Source: Gordonia zhenghanii
GTDB taxonomy: Bacteria; Actinomycetota; Actinomycetes; Mycobacteriales; Mycobacteriaceae
Direction of reading: 5' to 3'
NCBI RefSeq assembly: GCF_021738965.1
Contig: NZ_JAKKOQ010000008.1
Location: 186,001 to 250,000, forward strand
Length of the DNA stretch: 64,000 nucleotides
Part shown: in pieces, positions 1 to 9,059 of the stretch
Layout of the letters: each line of letters begins with the position of its first letter
Position numbering within the stretch: the stretch's first letter is position 1
Program-made: the position numbers and the translations under genes
The notes under the pieces: generated by a model
Told to the model about the DNA's origin: nothing
Seen by the model: the letters and a program-made list of their open reading frames with translations, nothing else
Databases searched by the model: none

Positions 1-887
1 ACGTCGTCGGCGTTCGCATCCTCCCGGTCTTCGCGGCTAAGGGCGGCGCGTTCTTCGCGATCGTGTTCGGCTTCCTGGCGCTGATCGCAGGCGTGTTCCA
101 AATCAACCCGGTCTGGAACATCGGCCCGTACAACCCGGCCCAAGTGTCCGCAGGCTCTCAGCCCGACATATATATGATGTGGACGGACGGCTTCGCCCGA
201 CTGATGCCTGCGTGGGAGCTGTACCTCGGCAACTACACAGTGCCCGCGGTGTTCTGGGTCGTGCTGGTGATCGGTGTGATCTTCGGGCTGCTGTTCGGCT
301 ACCCGTGGATCGAGAAGAAGCTGACCGGCGACTACGCGCATCACAACCTTCTGCAGCGTCCGCGCGACGCTCCGGTCCGTACGGCGGCCGGCGCGATGGC
401 CCTGACGTTCTACATCATCCTCACGCTGATGTGCATGAACGACATCATCGCGCTGAAGTTCCACATCTCGCTGAATGCGACGACGTGGATGGGTCGTATC
501 GGCATGATCGTCCTGCCCCCGCTGGTGTACTTCATCACCTACCGCTGGGCACTGTCGCTGCAGCGCAGTGACCGTGCGGTCCTCTCCCACGGCATCGAGA
601 CGGGCATCATCCGCCGTCAGCCGCAGGGCGAGTACATCGAGATGCATCAGCCGCTCGGCCCGGTCGACGACCACGGTCACCCGATCCCGCTCCCCTACGA
701 GGGCGCTGCGCTGCCGAAGCGGATGAACAAGCTCGGCTCTGCGGGCGCACCGGGTACCGGCACCGTTCTGGTCCCGGACACCGCCGAGGAGCAGGCGCAG
801 AACGTGCGGATCGCGCACGAGCAGCACGAGGCCGAAAAGAAGGCCATCCAAGAGCTGCAGGCCAAGGGCGGAAACCCGCTCGACTAG
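1..887 (+). CDS. qcrB: Cytochrome bc1 complex cytochrome b subunit QcrB, C-terminal part (5' truncated by window edge)
   Basis: Open from the first base (reading frame begins at base 3) with no start inside the window, so only the C-terminal ~294 residues are seen. QcrB is the membrane quinol-oxidising subunit of the actinobacterial bcc-aa3 supercomplex. Visible are several hydrophobic segments (for example around [30 protein letters not shown] and [12 protein letters not shown]) and a long hydrophilic cytoplasmic tail ending in [16 protein letters not shown], which is typical of actinobacterial QcrB (about 540 residues) and absent from proteobacterial cytochrome b. The haem-ligand histidines lie upstream, outside the window. 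It is followed by a strong hairpin at 903-941. The ctaC-ctaF genes on the opposite strand 3' of it belong to the same respiratory supercomplex. Confidence 0.95.
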   Translation, partial: VVGVRILPVFAAKGGAFFAIVFGFLALIAGVFQINPVWNIGPYNPAQVSAGSQPDIYMMWTDGFARLMPAWELYLGNYTVPAVFWVVLVIGVIFGLLFGYPWIEKKLTGDYAHHNLLQRPRDAPVRTAAGAMALTFYIILTLMCMNDIIALKFHISLNATTWMGRIGMIVLPPLVYFITYRWALSLQRSDRAVLSHGIETGIIRRQPQGEYIEMHQPLGPVDDHGHPIPLPYEGAALPKRMNKLGSAGAPGTGTVLVPDTAEEQAQNVRIAHEQHEAEKKAIQELQAKGGNPLD

Positions 888-902
888 ATCGACTCTTCCA
901 CA

Positions 903-941
903 GAAGACGGCCGTCCCGCATCTCGCGGGGCGGCCGTCTTC
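903..941 (+). terminator. Rho-independent-type hairpin after qcrB
   Basis: Perfect 11-bp arms GAAGACGGCCG (903-913) and CGGCCGTCTTC (931-941), with extra pairing of tcccgc with gcgggg inside. It starts 16 nt after the qcrB stop. No long U tract follows, as is usual in high-GC actinobacteria. Confidence 0.75.
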
Positions 942-948
942 CGTTCCC

Positions 949-1012
949 CTGCTCCTCGAGCGGAGTCTGCGAGACAGCTTCTGCTCCTCGAGCGAAGTCT
1001 GCGAGACAGCTT
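949..1012. repeat. Tandem direct repeat, two 32-nt copies
   Basis: Copies at 949-980 and 981-1012 differ at one base (GAGCGGAG versus GAGCGAAG). Each contains a variant of the GGTCGAGCGGAGTCGAGA word; a third, divergent unit continues at 1013-1037. The 888-1251 gap holds no plausible gene; it consists of the terminator, these repeats and the nested palindrome that follows. Confidence 0.8.
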
Positions 1013-1016
1013 CTGG

Positions 1017-1190
1017 TGGTCGAGCGGAGTCGAGACCCCCGACCGAATAGTGCGGCGCAACGGGGCGACGTGCAGAAATCAGTACGCTCATCCGGCGGCA
1101 GGGACTAATAGTCCACGAAGGTCGCTGAGCGTACTGATTTTCGCCGCACAGCGGCCTCACTCCTTCGACGGTCTCGACTCCGCTCGACCA
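1017..1190. repeat. Nested intergenic palindrome
   Basis: Three nested inverted repeats share one centre. The outer 21-bp arms at 1017-1037 and 1170-1190 carry the GGTCGAGCGGAGTCGAGA word and its complement. The middle arms are TGCGGCG (1051-1057) and CGCCGCA (1142-1148). The inner 15-bp arms are AAATCAGTACGCTCA (1076-1090) and its perfect complement (1126-1140). In the spacer GGACTA and TAGTCC (1102-1114) form a further small palindrome. It lies between the convergent qcrB and the 542-aa gene. Confidence 0.8.
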
Positions 1191-1251
1191 GCGAGTCTCG
1201 GCTCCGCTCGACCGGCAAAGAGTGGGGTGTCCACTCCCCTACCCCGCCCGT

Positions 1252-2880
1252 CTACGGGCCGGGGAGCGCGGCGACGGAGAGCATCGCGAGGCGATCGCGC
1301 GAGCGCGGAGTGAACTTCACTCGGTTACGGCAGGCGACGCCGTCGACGATCGTCTGTGCCCGCTCCAGGTAGACGGCCCGTTCGATCTCGGTCGACGACG
1401 ACACCGCGTGCCGCAGAAGTTTGACGGCGGTGTCGAGATCCGCGGCGTCCTCGCGTGGCAGCAGCGAGTGACCGCGCCGCCGGCCGCTGTCCTCGCACAC
1501 GGTCCAACTACGCGCCAGGCTCGACACTGCACGCCGGTAAGCAGTCGCATGCGACTCGTCCACCGGTCCGTCGGTGCGCAACGCGTCGGCTTCGGCAACC
1601 GCATCGAGGAACATCGCGGTCTCGTCCACCGCGACATCGGTCACCGACGGGTAGCGGAGAATGAGCTCGGGCTCCATCTCGTATGCGAGGTACTCGCGGC
1701 GCACGCGATCGTGCTCGGCGAGAGCAGCCTCCCACAGTAAGCCGGACGCAGCGTCGCCCCGCGCGGCTCTCGTTCGCGACCACCACCGGAGCCGTCGACG
1801 AGGAACCGCGTCGGCCCCGGCGCGGGCAGGCGACGATCCAACGACGGGCACGGGGTCGGCAGCCGACTCCGGGCGCTCGACCAGGTAGTCACGACAGTCG
1901 TCGACAGCGACCACCACGACCGCCGAGTCGCCGTCAGCGGGCAGTGCCGGTTCCAGTGCCACGAAGACCTCGCCGCGCGACCCGTCCGTCACGGCCAACA
2001 CTCGGTGGTGCGTGCATCCCCGCGCCAGCGCGACGTCGCTGACCAGCACCGTGTCCGGTGCCGACGCGACGACGTCGCCGGTCTGGGGGCGCCACGCTCC
2101 CCCGGCGAGTCGGATCCTCGTCCCTTCGTCCCGATACGCGCGGACAGCCCGCGGCGAGGGCGCCGCCACGATCCGCGGCGTTTCTGCACTCGCGACGTGC
2201 GGGACGTCGATGCTCGGGATCGGTCCGCACACCGCTACGAACGGTGCGAGAACCGCGCGCAGCTCATCCTCGTTCGCACGGTGCAGGACGCGGCTGCGCA
2301 CTCCGGTCTGTCGAAGGAGCATCGGCGCGGCGCCGATCGCCGCCATGAGGCGTCGGCCGCCGCTGTCCAAAGCTTCACGCGGCAGATGCGCCAGCGCTAG
2401 GTCGACGAAGTCTGGGGAGTGCTCCATACCTGGACCCGCGCGCAGCACCGCGTCGCACAGGTCCGCCGACACCGATCCGCGCGCTGCTCGAACTATCGTC
2501 TGCGCCTCGTACGGCGTCACCTGGGTGAGGCGCATGGCGAACGCGAGCACCACGGGATCGTCGACGGAGAGCCACCGCCGCATCGTCACCGAGTCAGCGC
2601 CGTCGAGGTAGTGATCGGCGGTCGGCGGCGGGCAGAGTCGTTCGACGGCCGTCGGTCTGGAGATCTCGTCACCCGGTTCGCATCTGCGATCGTGCAAGCG
2701 GACCACGACGTCGGATTCCGGGTCGTCATAGGCCACCGGGACGATGCTTCGCCACGATCCCCCGTGCATGAACTCGGCGGGCACGCTGTACTTGATCGGC
2801 CGTTCATCGATGCCCGGCGCCCAGAGAAGGTCCGGTCCGTCTGCCGGATCGGAGACCTTCACGAAACCTCGCCTCAGCAC
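1252..2880 (-). CDS. Hypothetical protein, 542 aa, unknown function
   Basis: I do not recognise this protein. It starts at GTG 2880, preceded by GAGGAG at a suitable distance, and lies 10 nt after the aac(2')-like gene on the same strand, so the two are probably co-transcribed. It looks soluble: no signal peptide or membrane segment. The N-terminal half (to about residue 230) is mixed, with several short acidic helices. A basic stretch near residue 365 (PRRRLRWWSRTRAARG) leads into a helical C-terminal region with clusters such as EHDRVRREYLAYEMEPEL and AYRRAVSSLARSW. Codon use and GC look like the neighbours. In M. tuberculosis the interval between qcrB and ctaF holds Rv2197c and mmpS3 instead, so this gene occupies a variable slot. 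Confidence 0.75.
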   Translation of the reverse strand: MLRRGFVKVSDPADGPDLLWAPGIDERPIKYSVPAEFMHGGSWRSIVPVAYDDPESDVVVRLHDRRCEPGDEISRPTAVERLCPPPTADHYLDGADSVTMRRWLSVDDPVVLAFAMRLTQVTPYEAQTIVRAARGSVSADLCDAVLRAGPGMEHSPDFVDLALAHLPREALDSGGRRLMAAIGAAPMLLRQTGVRSRVLHRANEDELRAVLAPFVAVCGPIPSIDVPHVASAETPRIVAAPSPRAVRAYRDEGTRIRLAGGAWRPQTGDVVASAPDTVLVSDVALARGCTHHRVLAVTDGSRGEVFVALEPALPADGDSAVVVVAVDDCRDYLVERPESAADPVPVVGSSPARAGADAVPRRRLRWWSRTRAARGDAASGLLWEAALAEHDRVRREYLAYEMEPELILRYPSVTDVAVDETAMFLDAVAEADALRTDGPVDESHATAYRRAVSSLARSWTVCEDSGRRRGHSLLPREDAADLDTAVKLLRHAVSSSTEIERAVYLERAQTIVDGVACRNRVKFTPRSRDRLAMLSVAALPGP

Positions 2881-2890
2881 ACGTGGCTCC

Positions 2891-3454
2891 TCACCAGTCC
2901 GAACCGTTCCGCCAGTCGCAGGTCAGCCGCTGCCCGGTGTCCAGGTCGGCACACGACGGCGTCCGCAGGATCAGGGCCGAGTCCTGGTCGTCATCGGGAG
3001 ACGGCCGCATCCCGTCGACCGTGAGCACACCCAACGGGCCACGCCACGGCTCCCACCCGCGCCGCAGGTAGAGCGGGCGCCCGTCTGCCGAGGCACTGAG
3101 CGCACCGAGATCGTGGGCGCGGACGACGATGTCGTCCACCCGAGCCATGACCGCGTCTCCGACACCTCGCCGACGCATCCGGGCCGCCACCGCTACGGCC
3201 TCCACGTACCCCGTGCGCAGCACGGTGTCGCCAGCGACCAGACTGCGTTGCACGACGGCCGCGTGGCCGACCATGCCCCGATCGTCTTCGGCGAACACGT
3301 GGACTCCACCGAGGCAGTGATCGAAGTCCGAGTCGTCGAAGTCACCGGCGAAAGCGTCGTACAAGAACCGCTGCAGCACCTGACGATCGGTTCCGGACAA
3401 CGCATGCGAATGACGAAGCCGCACCCGGTATCCGGATGCGGCTTCGTTCGACAC
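2891..3454 (-). CDS. GNAT acetyltransferase, aminoglycoside 2'-N-acetyltransferase AAC(2')-I family
   Basis: A 187-aa GNAT protein closely resembling the chromosomal AAC(2')-Ic of M. tuberculosis (181 aa). Shared stretches include AFAGDF, LGGVH, HAAVVQR, GYVEAVAV (strand 4), the acetyl-CoA loop region RMRRRGVGDAVM, LGALSAS, LYLRRGWEPWRGP and the terminal CDWRNGSDW. Family members transfer acetyl from acetyl-CoA to the 2' amine of gentamicin- or tobramycin-type aminoglycosides; the natural substrate is uncertain. The start is GTG 3454, 8 nt after the ctaF stop; an alternative GTG at 3424 would begin at VRLRHSHAL and fits the length of the mycobacterial protein almost as well. A strong hairpin (3414-3446) sits over this 5' end. 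Likely an intrinsic chromosomal gene, not a recent acquisition, since its base composition matches the surroundings. Confidence 0.85.
   Translation of the reverse strand: MSNEAASGYRVRLRHSHALSGTDRQVLQRFLYDAFAGDFDDSDFDHCLGGVHVFAEDDRGMVGHAAVVQRSLVAGDTVLRTGYVEAVAVAARMRRRGVGDAVMARVDDIVVRAHDLGALSASADGRPLYLRRGWEPWRGPLGVLTVDGMRPSPDDDQDSALILRTPSCADLDTGQRLTCDWRNGSDW
3414..3446 (-). terminator. Hairpin just after ctaF, overlapping the 5' end of the aac(2')-like gene
   Basis: Read on the minus strand, CGAAGCCGCATCCGG and CCGGGTGCGGCTTCG form a 15-bp stem with one U-G wobble and a 3-nt loop. It begins 16 nt past the ctaF stop. It could terminate or attenuate the ctaC-ctaF transcript. The stem lies inside the predicted first 14 codons of the downstream acetyltransferase. 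Confidence 0.6.
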
Positions 3455-3462
3455 TCGTTCGG

Positions 3463-3879
3463 TCAGTGCTTCTCGGGGCCGACGTGGTACTCGAAGACCA
3501 AGCCTGCGACAGCGCCGATGATCGCGAACACCAGGGCGATCGCGAACCAGAAGTTCGCGCTCGCGAATCCGATCGCGAAGAGCGCAGCAGCGGCAGCGAT
3601 CATGATCGGCCAGTAGCTGTGCGGGCTGAAGAAGCCCAGCTCGCCCGCGCCGTCCTCGACCTCGGCGTCGTCGTAGTCTTCCGGGCGGATCTCGACGCGT
3701 CGAGCGACGAACCGGAAGTAGGTGCCTGCGATCAATGCGAGGCCGCCAGCGAAGAACATGCACACGACGCCGGTCCACTCGATGCCGGTCCGGTAGAAGT
3801 ACGTGCAGATCGCGTAGATGATGCCCATCACGATGAAGAACATCGCGAGGAGTTCAAAGATCCGAGCTTCGAGCTTCAT
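3463..3879 (-). CDS. ctaF: Cytochrome c oxidase polypeptide 4, CtaF
   Basis: A 138-aa actinobacterial subunit IV of the aa3 cytochrome c oxidase (M. tuberculosis Rv2199c is 139 aa). It starts MKLEARIFELLAMFF at ATG 3879. Four hydrophobic segments are visible at about residues 8-28, 34-54, 88-104 and 107-127, joined by an acidic loop (EIRPEDYDDAEVEDG). The start overlaps the ctaC stop by one base (TGATG) with GGAAGG upstream, so translation is coupled and the pair forms an operon. The longer reading frame to 3909 has no ribosome site and was not used. Confidence 0.95.
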   Translation of the reverse strand: MKLEARIFELLAMFFIVMGIIYAICTYFYRTGIEWTGVVCMFFAGGLALIAGTYFRFVARRVEIRPEDYDDAEVEDGAGELGFFSPHSYWPIMIAAAAALFAIGFASANFWFAIALVFAIIGAVAGLVFEYHVGPEKH

Positions 3880-5030
3880 CAGTTCGTACCTTCCTTGGCA
3901 GGCGTGCATCCCGTCAGCTTGGTGTTCGACGCGTCACCGAGATCCGACGGAGTCTGGTCATTCGAGACCCGCCGGGAATCGAACGGAACGGTCGTCACCG
4001 ATTCCGGGACCTGGCAGATGGCTTGGAGAGCCTCCGCGTTGGTCGCCTCGGGGTTCGAGTCGCGGTACGAGATGTAGCGAGCGAAGTCGGCGGGGCTGAC
4101 CGCGCGCACCTCGAAGTTCATCATCGCGTGGAAGGTGCCGCACATCTCAGCGCAGCGCCCGACGAATGCGCCTTCACGATCGATCGAACTGATCTGGAAC
4201 TGAGAGTCCGTGTGGTTCTGGTCCGGGAACGGCATCACGTCGCGCTTGAACAGGAACTCGGGAACCCAGAACGAGTGGACGACGTCGGCCGCCGCGAGAT
4301 CGAACTGGATCCGCGTGTCGGTCGGAAGGACCAGGACCGGGATCGTCGACGACGAACCGAGGGTCTCGATCTTGTCGAAGTTCAGGTACTTGCGCTCTTC
4401 AGCGGAGCGTCCGCCTGCCGCACCGGCGATGAGCTCCTTCTCGCCTTCGTGCTCGCGGAACTTCGGGATCTGGAGGTCGAACGGCTCACCCTTGCGGGAG
4501 TCCTTGGCGTCGACGAGCTGCTTGTTGTCGATGTTCACCGAGTTGTAGCCGAACTTCCAGTTCCACTGGAAGGCCGTGACGTCGACGACGACGGCCGGGT
4601 TCTCTTCCTTGTTCTCCACCTTGTTCTGCACGATGACCGTGAAGTAGAACATCACGGCGATCAGCACGAACGGGATAGCGGTGTACGCCAGCTCCAGCGG
4701 AACGTTGTAGCCGGTCTGACGAGGAATGACCTCGTCGTCCTTCTCGTCCGCCTTCGCGCGGTGGAAGGTGATGGTCCAGAAGATCAGACCCCAGACGAGC
4801 ACACCCATCGCCAGAGCTGCGATCACCGACCACGTCCAGAACACCCGCATATCGTGCGCCTCGGGGGTCACACCCTCGGGCCAACCGAAGTTCAGAGCCT
4901 GTTCGGCACTGCAGCCTGACGTCATCAGCACGACGACACCCAGGACCGCGAGGGCACTCAGTCGTTTGATCGTGCGCGACGCCGGTACTCCACGTCGTGC
5001 CGACGGCCGTCCACGGTTCGTCAATTTCAC
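3879..5030 (-). CDS. ctaC: Cytochrome c oxidase subunit 2, CtaC
   Basis: A 383-aa subunit II that receives electrons through the binuclear CuA centre. The N-terminus has a basic stretch, a hydrophobic segment and a lipobox-like MTSGC, consistent with cleavage and lipid attachment. Two transmembrane helices follow (about FWTWSVIAALAMGVLVWG and LELAYTAIPFVLIAVMFY). The CuA ligands are visible: His in VVHSFWVP, then CAEMC, and HAMM about seven residues later. A long insertion (about GEPFDLQIPKFREHEGEKEL) between cupredoxin strands is typical of actinobacteria. The start is GTG 5030 with AGGAAGG just upstream; an in-frame extension to 5105 looks non-coding. Divergent from asnB. Confidence 0.95.
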   Translation of the reverse strand: MKLTNRGRPSARRGVPASRTIKRLSALAVLGVVVLMTSGCSAEQALNFGWPEGVTPEAHDMRVFWTWSVIAALAMGVLVWGLIFWTITFHRAKADEKDDEVIPRQTGYNVPLELAYTAIPFVLIAVMFYFTVIVQNKVENKEENPAVVVDVTAFQWNWKFGYNSVNIDNKQLVDAKDSRKGEPFDLQIPKFREHEGEKELIAGAAGGRSAEERKYLNFDKIETLGSSSTIPVLVLPTDTRIQFDLAAADVVHSFWVPEFLFKRDVMPFPDQNHTDSQFQISSIDREGAFVGRCAEMCGTFHAMMNFEVRAVSPADFARYISYRDSNPEATNAEALQAICQVPESVTTVPFDSRRVSNDQTPSDLGDASNTKLTGCTPAKEGTN

Positions 5031-5343
5031 GCCTTCCTGCTGGCAGGGAGCTGTCCCACAAGGTTCGCACGGCGGAGCAAACCACTCCTTGCGCAATTCT
5101 TGCACCTAGTAACTACGCAGCGTAGTCCAACCCGCGGAGGACTTCTCTATTGGGTCAACCGATGCCTGCGACGCGTAACGCGACCTGCGGATTCGCTCCG
5201 GTCCGGCGTGGCGTCGACCTCACGACGTACCTGAGATGTCGCACGTCGGCGTGCTTCTACGGCATAGTGGACGCGGCGCGGAAGCACCTTCACGGTCGCC
5301 GCTGCGTGGTACTTGCAATCGACGGGAAATGAGGCTGGTCAGC

Positions 5344-7269
5344 GTGTGCGGCTTGCTCGGAATGCTCACCAGCGACGGTTCGGCGGGATCGACAGCCGAA
5401 TTGATCGCGTCCGCAGCGCACTGCATGCGACACCGCGGCCCCGACGAGCCAGGGACGTGGAACGACGACGACATCGTTCTCGGCTTCAATCGACTGTCGA
5501 TCATCGACATCGAACACTCGCATCAGCCGCTGCGCTGGGGCCCGGACGACAACCCGGAGCGCTACGCACTCGTTTTCAACGGCGAGATCTACAACTATCT
5601 AGAGATCCGCGAAGAACTGGCGGCCGAGTTCGGCACGAAGTTCCGGACCGAAGGCGACGGCGAGTCGATCGTCGCGGGCTTCCACCACTGGGGTCCCGAG
5701 ATCGTCCGGAAGTTGCGCGGCATGTTCGCGTTCGCCGTCTGGGACACACAGACCCGCGAGTTGTTTCTCGCCCGCGACCGGTTCGGCATCAAACCCCTGT
5801 TCCTCGCGACCAGCGACGCGGGCACCGCGTTCGGCAGTGAGAAGAAGAGCCTCCTCGAGGTGCTCGATCGCCTCGGCTTGGACCGTGAACTCGACGACCG
5901 TGCGATCGAGCACTACACGGTCCTGCAGTACGTTCCCGAACCCGAGACGCTGCACGCGAACATCACGCGCCTCGAGTCCGGCTGTTACGCGACGCTCCGG
6001 CCCGGAGTCGCCCCCACCGTCACCCGCTACTTCGATCCGAAGTTCCCGGTCCGCCCGTTCACACCGGACACCGCGCAGAAACGGTACGACGAGATCGCCG
6101 AGGTGCTGCGCGACTCCGTCGCCAAGCACATGCGCGCCGATGTGACCGTCGGCTCGTTCCTGTCGGGCGGCATCGACTCGACCGCGATCGCAGCGCTCGC
6201 CATCCAGCACAATCCCGACCTGATCACGTTCACCACCGGGTTCGAGCGGGAAGGCTATTCCGAGGTCGACGTCGCCGCCGAGTCGGCCGAGGCCATCGGC
6301 GCGCGCCACATCGTGAAGGTGGTCTCACCGCGCGAGTTCATCGAGGCGCTCCCCAAGATCATCTGGTACCTCGACGACCCCGTCGCCGACCCGGCACTCG
6401 TCCCCCTCTACTTCGTGGCCGCCGAAGCCCGTAAGCACGTCAAGGTCGTACTGTCCGGCGAGGGCGCCGACGAACTGTTCGGCGGGTACACGATCTACAA
6501 GGAACCGCTGTCGCTCAAGTCGTTCGACAAGATGCCCGCAGGCCTCCGCCGCCTCGCCGGCCGCGTGTCCGACCGCATCCCGGAAGGCACTCGAGGCAAG
6601 AGCCTCTTGCACCGCGGCTCGCTGTCGTTGGAGGAGCGTTACTACGGCAACGCCAGGAGCTTCGACGACGCGCGGCTGCGCGCCGTCCTCCGTAACTTCC
6701 GACCCGACTGGATGCACCAGGACGTGACGGCGCCCATCTACCGCATGAGCGAGGGACTCGATCCCGTCACCCGGATGCAGCACCTCGACCTGTTCACCTG
6801 GCTGCGCGGCGACATTCTCGTCAAGGCCGACAAGATCACGATGGCGAACTCCCTGGAACTGCGCGTCCCGTTCCTGGACAAGGAGGTGTTCGCCGTCGCC
6901 GAGCAACTCCCGTACGACGAGAAGATCGCGCACGACACCACCAAGTACGCGCTGCGCAAGGCGCTCGAACAGATCGTGCCGCCGCACGTCCTGCATCGTC
7001 GCAAGCTCGGTTTCCCCGTGCCCCTGCGCCACTGGCTGGCGGGTACCGAGATGTACGACTGGGCGCGCGAGTTGATCGCGACATCGGACACCGACCACAT
7101 CGTCGACAAGGCCTTCACCCTGGCGATGCTCGACGAGCACCGCGCCGGAACCGTCGACAACAGTCGTCGGATCTGGACCGTCGTCTGCTTCATGCTGTGG
7201 TACGGAATCTTCGTCGACGGGAGCATCGTGCCCGCGATCGAAGATCACGATTATCCGGTGCGTCTGTAG
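5344..7269 (+). CDS. asnB: Asparagine synthase (glutamine-hydrolysing), AsnB
   Basis: A 641-aa amidotransferase converting aspartate, glutamine and ATP to asparagine. The start was set at GTG 5344 because it places Cys2 as the N-terminal nucleophile (V-C-G-L-L-G), with GAGG nine bases upstream. The class II glutaminase domain runs to about residue 210 (MRHRGPDEPGTW, FNRLSIID, FNGEIYNY, GDGES). The synthetase domain has the pyrophosphatase loop SFLSGGIDSTA near residue 270 and GEGADELFGGY. M. tuberculosis AsnB (Rv2201) is 652 aa and also lies beside ctaC. The gene ends just before a 24-bp perfect inverted repeat. Confidence 0.95.
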   Translation: MCGLLGMLTSDGSAGSTAELIASAAHCMRHRGPDEPGTWNDDDIVLGFNRLSIIDIEHSHQPLRWGPDDNPERYALVFNGEIYNYLEIREELAAEFGTKFRTEGDGESIVAGFHHWGPEIVRKLRGMFAFAVWDTQTRELFLARDRFGIKPLFLATSDAGTAFGSEKKSLLEVLDRLGLDRELDDRAIEHYTVLQYVPEPETLHANITRLESGCYATLRPGVAPTVTRYFDPKFPVRPFTPDTAQKRYDEIAEVLRDSVAKHMRADVTVGSFLSGGIDSTAIAALAIQHNPDLITFTTGFEREGYSEVDVAAESAEAIGARHIVKVVSPREFIEALPKIIWYLDDPVADPALVPLYFVAAEARKHVKVVLSGEGADELFGGYTIYKEPLSLKSFDKMPAGLRRLAGRVSDRIPEGTRGKSLLHRGSLSLEERYYGNARSFDDARLRAVLRNFRPDWMHQDVTAPIYRMSEGLDPVTRMQHLDLFTWLRGDILVKADKITMANSLELRVPFLDKEVFAVAEQLPYDEKIAHDTTKYALRKALEQIVPPHVLHRRKLGFPVPLRHWLAGTEMYDWARELIATSDTDHIVDKAFTLAMLDEHRAGTVDNSRRIWTVVCFMLWYGIFVDGSIVPAIEDHDYPVRL

Positions 7270-7278
7270 GCACGCGCG

Positions 7279-7378
7279 ACGAAGGAGGGGCGACACACTT
7301 TCTTCGGCAGTCCTCGCCCCCTCGCCTAGCGGCTCGGGGGCTGCGGAGGGCTCCGAAAGTGTGTCGCCCCTCCTTCGT
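7279..7378. repeat. Long inverted repeat between convergent asnB and adoK (probable bidirectional terminator)
   Basis: Perfect 24-bp arms at 7279-7302 (begins ACGAAGGAGGGGCGAC) and 7355-7378, separated by 52 nt. The spacer can pair further through a GC-rich gcccc/ggggc helix. The arms are much longer than the usual terminators here and also occupy the space between two convergent genes. Confidence 0.75.
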
Positions 7379-7420
7379 TGTCGGTCATGTCAAGGTCACC
7401 GGGCTGAGGCGCGAAGGGCG

Positions 7421-8497
<1,077 letters not shown>

Positions 8498-8508
8498 CAG
8501 AACAGACT

Positions 8509-8540
8509 GCGGCCGCGACCCCGTCCAGGGTCGCGGCCGC
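8509..8540 (-). terminator. Terminator hairpin downstream of erpA
   Basis: Perfect 13-bp arms (GCGGCCGCGACCC at 8509-8521 and its complement at 8528-8540) with a 6-nt loop. It lies about 30 nt past the erpA stop and is followed on the minus strand by a T-richer stretch. Confidence 0.75.
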
Positions 8541-8572
8541 AGAAGTACCAGCGCTGGCAGTACCAGTGAAGG

Positions 8573-8923
8573 TCAGTTGAACGAGTCGCCGCAGGCGCAG
8601 CTGCCGGTCGCGTTCGGGTTGTCGATCGTGAAGCCCTGCTTCTCGATGGTGTCGACGAAGTCGATGGTCGCGCCCTGCACGTACGGGGCACTCATCCGGT
8701 CGACGGCCAACCGCACGCCGCCGAAATCGGACACGACGTCGCCGTCGAGCTGGCGGTCGTCGAAGAACAGCTGGTAGCGCAGACCGGCACAACCACCCGG
8801 TTGGACCGCGATGCGCAGCGCGAGATCGTCACGTCCCTCCTGGTCGAGAAGACCCTTCGCCTTCGCTGCCGCAGCGTCACTGAGCAGGATGCCGGTTTCG
8901 GTGGTTTCGTTCTGGACGGTCAT
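8573..8923 (-). CDS. erpA: Iron-sulfur cluster insertion protein ErpA/HesB
   Basis: A 116-aa A-type Fe-S carrier that passes clusters to target apoproteins. The three conserved cysteines are present: one in PGGCAGLRY and two in the C-terminal CxCG (GSCACGDSF). The start is ATG 8923 with AAGGAG upstream; the longer frame to 9013 has no support. Its position matches M. tuberculosis Rv2204c (118 aa), between adoK and a glycerate kinase. LipA and other Fe-S enzymes in this window are possible clients, but no link is shown by the sequence. Confidence 0.92.
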   Translation of the reverse strand: MTVQNETTETGILLSDAAAAKAKGLLDQEGRDDLALRIAVQPGGCAGLRYQLFFDDRQLDGDVVSDFGGVRLAVDRMSAPYVQGATIDFVDTIEKQGFTIDNPNATGSCACGDSFN

Positions 8924-9059
8924 GAGCGCTCCTTGAATACGTCTGTCGTCAATCGCCTGACACGGATCGGAATCAGATGTCGTCGGTCTGACAGCCTCAA
9001 CGGTACCCGTCATGTGGTTATTCCCGCATCAGGCCCCGCAACACGGCGCCCCGCTGCCC

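Noticed and set aside
1222-1740. Plus-strand frame of 172 codons over the 3' end of the 542-aa gene
   Set aside because: Arginine/alanine-rich, no start signal, and antisense to a frame with better coding character and a ribosome site.
3455-3778. Longer N-terminus for the aac(2')-like protein (frame open to 3778)
   Set aside because: That extension lies within ctaF coding sequence in another frame, is arginine-rich, and the family length is met by the GTG at 3454.
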